This document shows, in pieces, positions 60,997-64,000 of a stretch of 64,000 nt of DNA. Made by a program: the position numbers and the translations under genes. Under the pieces are notes generated by a model. That model saw only the letters and a list, made by a program, of their open reading frames with translations. It did not search any database and was not told where the DNA came from. Every line of letters starts with the position of its first letter. The first letter of the stretch is position 1. This DNA is from Rhizobium sp. R711 (lineage in GTDB: Bacteria; Pseudomonadota; Alphaproteobacteria; Rhizobiales; Rhizobiaceae): positions 62,001 to 126,000 of the forward strand of contig NZ_LOKZ01000023.1 of the NCBI RefSeq assembly GCF_002211365.1. Reading direction: 5' to 3'.

Positions 60997-62015
60997 TCAG
61001 GCATTGATCAGCGCAATATCACGGCTCTCGAACCCGAGTGTGACATTGCTCGCCGGCGAAGGATCCCTCTCTACGGTGTTATCGATGACCAAGAGCGTTC
61101 CAACGTCAGTTTCAACCTCATATTCCATATGTCCGCCGAGATAGCGCAGTGCCCTTTATGATGATCGAACTAGGCCTAGCAGCAAGTTTCGCCAGGCCCG
61201 GTTTTGCCACGCGCCCTTTCAGGCGATGGTTCAGACCGGCTACGCGGATGACGGCCTCGCCATCGTCGATGCGGATCACCTCGCAGGGGATGACATTGGC
61301 TTCCCCCATGAAGTCGGCGATGAAGGAGGACACCGGCTCTTCGTAAAGCTCACGTGGTGTGCCGACCGGGCGATCTCGCCATCCTTCACGACGATGATGC
61401 GGTCGGACACCGCCAGAGCCTCATCCTGGTCGTGCGTGACATAAACGACGGTGAAGCCAGAACGCTGCTGAAGCTCAGCGGATGTCCGTGTGAGCCTTGC
61501 GGCGCAAGCGCGCATCCAGATTGGAGAGCGGCTCATCGAGCAGCAGCACCTGCGGCTCCAGCACCAGTGCGCGGGCAACAGCAACGCGCTGCTGCTGGCC
61601 GCCGGAGAGTTCGGCGGGAAGGCGATTGCCCACACCGACAAGGCCGACGAGCGCCAGCCCCTCATCCGCTTGTCCCGCGCGTCCCTTCGACTGAGGCCGG
61701 AAGATTCCAGGCCATAGGCGACGTTGTCGCGGGCATTCACATGTGGAAACAGCGCATAAGACTGGAACACCATCGAGACATCGCGCTCATTGGCCGGCAG
61801 CATCGTGACATCCTTGCCGCCGATGAGGACTTTTCCGGCCGAAGGATGTTCGAGGCCGGCCAGCATGCGCAGCGTCGTTGTCTTGCCGCAACCCGAAGGG
61901 CCGAGCAGGGTGAGGAGCGTGCCGAACTCGATGCTCAGCGATAGCTCTGGGATGGCAGTGAAGCCGCCGAACGTCCTGCGCACGTTCTGACGGAACCGGC
62001 TTTCTGGTTGATCAT
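60997..62015 (-). pseudogene. broken PotA/FbpC-type ABC ATPase
   Basis: Leftward from the ATG at 62015 (which overlaps the permease stop), RTFGGFTAIPELSLSIEFG leads into GPSGCGKTTTLRMLAGLEHP and DVSMVFQSYALFPHVNARDN. The signature and Walker B (LSGGQQQR, LLLDEPLSNLD) are only readable in other frames. The H-loop VVYVTHDQDEALAVSDRII is back in frame. The TOBE part (SSFIADFMGEANVIP) lies in another frame again, and the C-terminus ALINA ends at 60997. Several indels inactivate it. The family is that of spermidine, iron or phosphonate importers. Confidence 0.85.
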
Positions 62016-62440
62016 GCGACTTTCTCCTGACGAGACGAAGCGGAGGCAGCAAGGCCGGCAACGCGGTTTTCACGGCGCAGACGGCGCTCGCCCACAATGA
62101 GTTGGAAGCCGGCGATGACGATGATCATCACGACGATCAGCATCGAGGAATTGGCGTTCGCCACGCCATATTCGCCATTCTCGACGAGGCCGACGATGTA
62201 GGAGGTCGCCATGTTGTATTGCGCGCTGACGAGGAAGATGACGGAGCGGTAGAATGACCTTGCGGATTGTGCGGAAGCTGTTGGCGCGGAGCGTCAGCGA
62301 GGCTCGTCCAGGCTCTTGTCGAGCTGACCGATCGCCGCAATACCACCGCGCACGCCGACCGGCATGTTGGGGAAGACGAAGCAGGCGAACAGGATGAGCG
62401 CCGAGCCTCATTTCAAGCGGCGGCAGATTGAAGGCCATGA
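62012..62440 (-). pseudogene. broken ABC permease (PotC-like) C-terminal part
   Basis: The last 66 residues in one frame, GLVENGEYGVANANSSMLIV and VIAGFQLIVGERRLRRE, are typical of the final helices of PotC/PhnV-type permeases. An upstream frame supplies ASLTLRANSFRTIRKVILP, the EAA loop. The parts are separated by frameshifts and the N-terminal half is missing. Its stop overlaps the ATPase start, showing the old operon order permease-ATPase-phosphatase. Confidence 0.78.
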
Positions 62441-62649
62441 TGCAACTGACGCCGATGATCGAAGGACAAATGAGATGAAGTCAGGATGTTGTCGTCCTGC
62501 TGAAGCTGATCAGCTTGCATGACCAGGAGCTGGAAAGAGCTCTGAATTAGCAAGACCGAAATTGTCCAATCCATCAAAAGAAGCGTCGCCTCCGGCATTG
62601 CCAGAAAAGACAATGCCAAGACCGAGCCGCGACTACACCGACGCAATCT

Positions 62650-63415
62650 ATTCAATTTCATCGTCAATGGGCTATGTCGGCTGATCGGGGTCGCAATGGA
62701 TCATGAAGGCCTTTTCGCCTCCGCACTCGACGAGGCTGCTTCGCTGTCGCCGATCGGTCGAAAGGCGATTTACGTGACGCCGACGATCCAAAACCCCACT
62801 ACGAGTACTATGAGTTTGTCGCGGTGCCAAGATTTGTCGGCGACGCGACATCACCATCGTCGAGGACGACGTTTACAGGCTTGGCCCGAAGGCGTTGCTG
62901 TCGCCCTTGGCTTTGCTCGCCCCCGAATGAACGCTGTACGTCAACAGCGTATCGAAAACCGTGAATCCTGCCTTGCGTATTGGGGAACTGATCGTTCCCA
63001 ATGCCCATCACACCGCAGTCGAAAACGTTCTGGCGTCGACGGCGCTGATGATTTCGCCGTTTACTTGCGCGGTCCTGGAGCAATGGCTCCTTGATGGGAT
63101 GGCCGAAACCATCAATAAAGCAGTCCAACAGGAAGCGCTTCGGGGATATGCCCTGGCCTGTCCGGCCCTTGGTTCCGCAATCCTCCTGTCGGACTATAGC
63201 GGATATCATGTGTGGCTTCCGATGCAACGCGGCGACGCTGTGCGTTTCGAGACCGAGGCACTTGCGAATGGGATCATTGTCACACCACCGCTGTCGACGT
63301 TAACGCCCCCGCGTCCGAGGAAGGCGGAATAAGGCTTTGTATCGGAGCTCCAACTACACTCGCGTTGAACTCTGGGTTGGGCGTCGTCAGCAAGCTTCTT
63401 GAAGGAAAGGAGTAA
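62650..63415 (+). pseudogene. broken MocR/aminotransferase-type regulator (PLP domain)
   Basis: Fragments of the aminotransferase domain of GntR/MocR regulators follow in order: LIGVAMDHEGLFASAL, then AIYVTPTIQNPTTSTMS, then (in another frame) VNPALRIGELIVP, VENVLASTALMISPFTCAVL and DYSGYHVWLPMQRGDAVRFE, and finally GGIRLCIGAPTT with SKLLEGKE ending at 63415 in a third frame. The lysine region between the second and third blocks and the N-terminal DNA-binding domain are missing or scrambled. Confidence 0.82.
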
Positions 63416-63769
63416 GACGAACGACGGTTTCGGGCCGTCAGCGCCGGTGAGCGAACTTTCTGAGTGCGACTGTAAGCTCTTCCACGCTTCAGGCTTCTCA
63501 TCCACCATGATCTCGATCGCTCGGGTCACCGAAAGCAAAGGCTTACACAGCTTTGATCGCGGGTAGTGCTGCTCGGCGCCACAGGTCGTCAGCCCTCCAT
63601 GCGTTGAAGGGATATGAACGGGCGACCCGCGAAGAGACTTGCATGGTCATAGCATTGGTTTATGGAACATACGTTGGGGCTGCCGCCCATCCCATGGAAT
63701 TGAATGGGCGGCCAAGGCAGAGGAGAAAAACGTGGGGGCAAGGCCCTCCTCCGCGTCGTTATACCGGCA
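63416..63769. other. intergenic, no recognisable feature
   Basis: About 350 nt without a family motif, hairpin or RNA gene that I can support. Confidence 0.45.
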
Positions 63770-64000
63770 CTAGGATAGTCTCCGCTTGCCGAAGCCGAAT
63801 GTTTTCCGCAGGCTGCTGTCGACTGCCTTTGCCGGCATGAATCTGCGCAACCGGCTTAGAAGCGCAGCGTTGCCGCCGGCCGGCTGACGCATGCGATACG
63901 AACCATTGATCGTAGCGAGGATCTTGTCCGCGACTGCCTGCGCTGACGGCGCCCGCTTGATCTGATCCACAACCGCTTCAATGGTCGCATGTACTTGGGC
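63770..64000 (-). CDS. short-chain dehydrogenase, C-terminal part (cut by window edge)
   Basis: The last 76 codons of a leftward gene that continues beyond the right edge. It reads IKRAPSAQAVADKILATING, LLSRLRRFMPAKAVDSSLRK and FGFGKRRLS, which matches the variable C-terminus of larger SDR enzymes (retinol-dehydrogenase-like), where AVADKI and the Leu-Arg-Arg-Phe.P motif recur. The Rossmann part and catalytic Tyr-x3-Lys are outside the window, so intactness and exact family cannot be judged. Confidence 0.6.
   Translation of the reverse strand, partial: AQVHATIEAVVDQIKRAPSAQAVADKILATINGSYRMRQPAGGNAALLSRLRRFMPAKAVDSSLRKTFGFGKRRLS

Noticed and set aside
63206..63538. 110-codon minus-strand frame near the aminotransferase-like pseudogene
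   Set aside because: It mostly lies opposite recognisable aminotransferase fragments and has no motifs of its own.
1..64000. CRISPR arrays, tRNA or rRNA genes, integrase-linked att sites
   Set aside because: No regularly spaced direct repeats, no tRNA cloverleaf and no integrase gene were seen by eye.

Overview
The window looks like part of a replicon of a Rhizobium/Ensifer/Agrobacterium-type alphaproteobacterium. It is GC-rich, dominated by solute ABC transporters with dedicated catabolic genes, and carries a NolR-like ArsR regulator and an iron-responsive TGA-N9-TCA box of the rhizobial RirA type. No rRNA, tRNA, CRISPR array, replication origin or complete insertion sequence was found. The density of transport and catabolic modules suggests a megaplasmid, chromid or accessory chromosomal region, but this is an inference.

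Layout. (1) 1-1505: a QueA-like gene cut by the left edge, a short-chain dehydrogenase and a divergent soxR with a SoxR box between them. (2) 1814-4799: a glyoxalase-fold protein and a 719-residue membrane-anchored protein of unknown function. (3) 4821-15320: a carbohydrate module with a MalK-type ATPase, a ROK repressor, a ROK kinase-like protein, a six-hairpin glycosidase abutting an IS481 remnant, two MalFG-type permeases, a sugar-binding protein and a GH28 enzyme. Four copies of one 19-bp palindrome lie in its control regions and probably define the ROK regulon. (4) 15342-20021: homocysteine S-methyltransferase in an operon with a HisPJQM-type amino-acid transporter, with a divergent Lrp-type regulator. 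(5) 20594-22733: two small unknown proteins and a broken siderophore-type ATPase. (6) 22896-39685: a large flavoprotein and transport region. It has two SfnB/DszC-like enzymes, an NtaA/DszA-like monooxygenase, two ribose-type ABC systems, an IclR regulator, RidA and a polar amino-acid transporter; it reads as uptake and oxidation of an unknown sulfur- or nitrogen-containing organic compound. (7) 40146-45530: a NolR-like regulator, a lone PAS protein and an RND efflux pair. (8) 45814-49333: an arsenic operon, arsR-acetyltransferase-arsC-acr3-arsC-arsH, followed by an MFS remnant. (9) 50047-50769: a LuxR-type regulator without a LuxI partner.

From about 49.3 kb to the right edge the DNA is a gene graveyard. 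It holds pseudogenes of an SMP-30 lactonase, a LysR regulator, an IucA/IucC siderophore synthetase fragment, a frameshifted MFS exporter, a FecCD permease, an FepC-type ATPase, a NUDIX hydrolase, a PotA-type ATPase with its permease, and a MocR-type aminotransferase. Among these, the iron-siderophore binding protein, the TonB-dependent receptor (with a RirA-like box) and an inositol-monophosphatase-family protein remain open. The pattern suggests a former siderophore producer that has lost synthesis, export and inner-membrane uptake while keeping the receptor and the periplasmic binding protein.

All product names come from reading the translated sequences and recognising family motifs; no database search was run.
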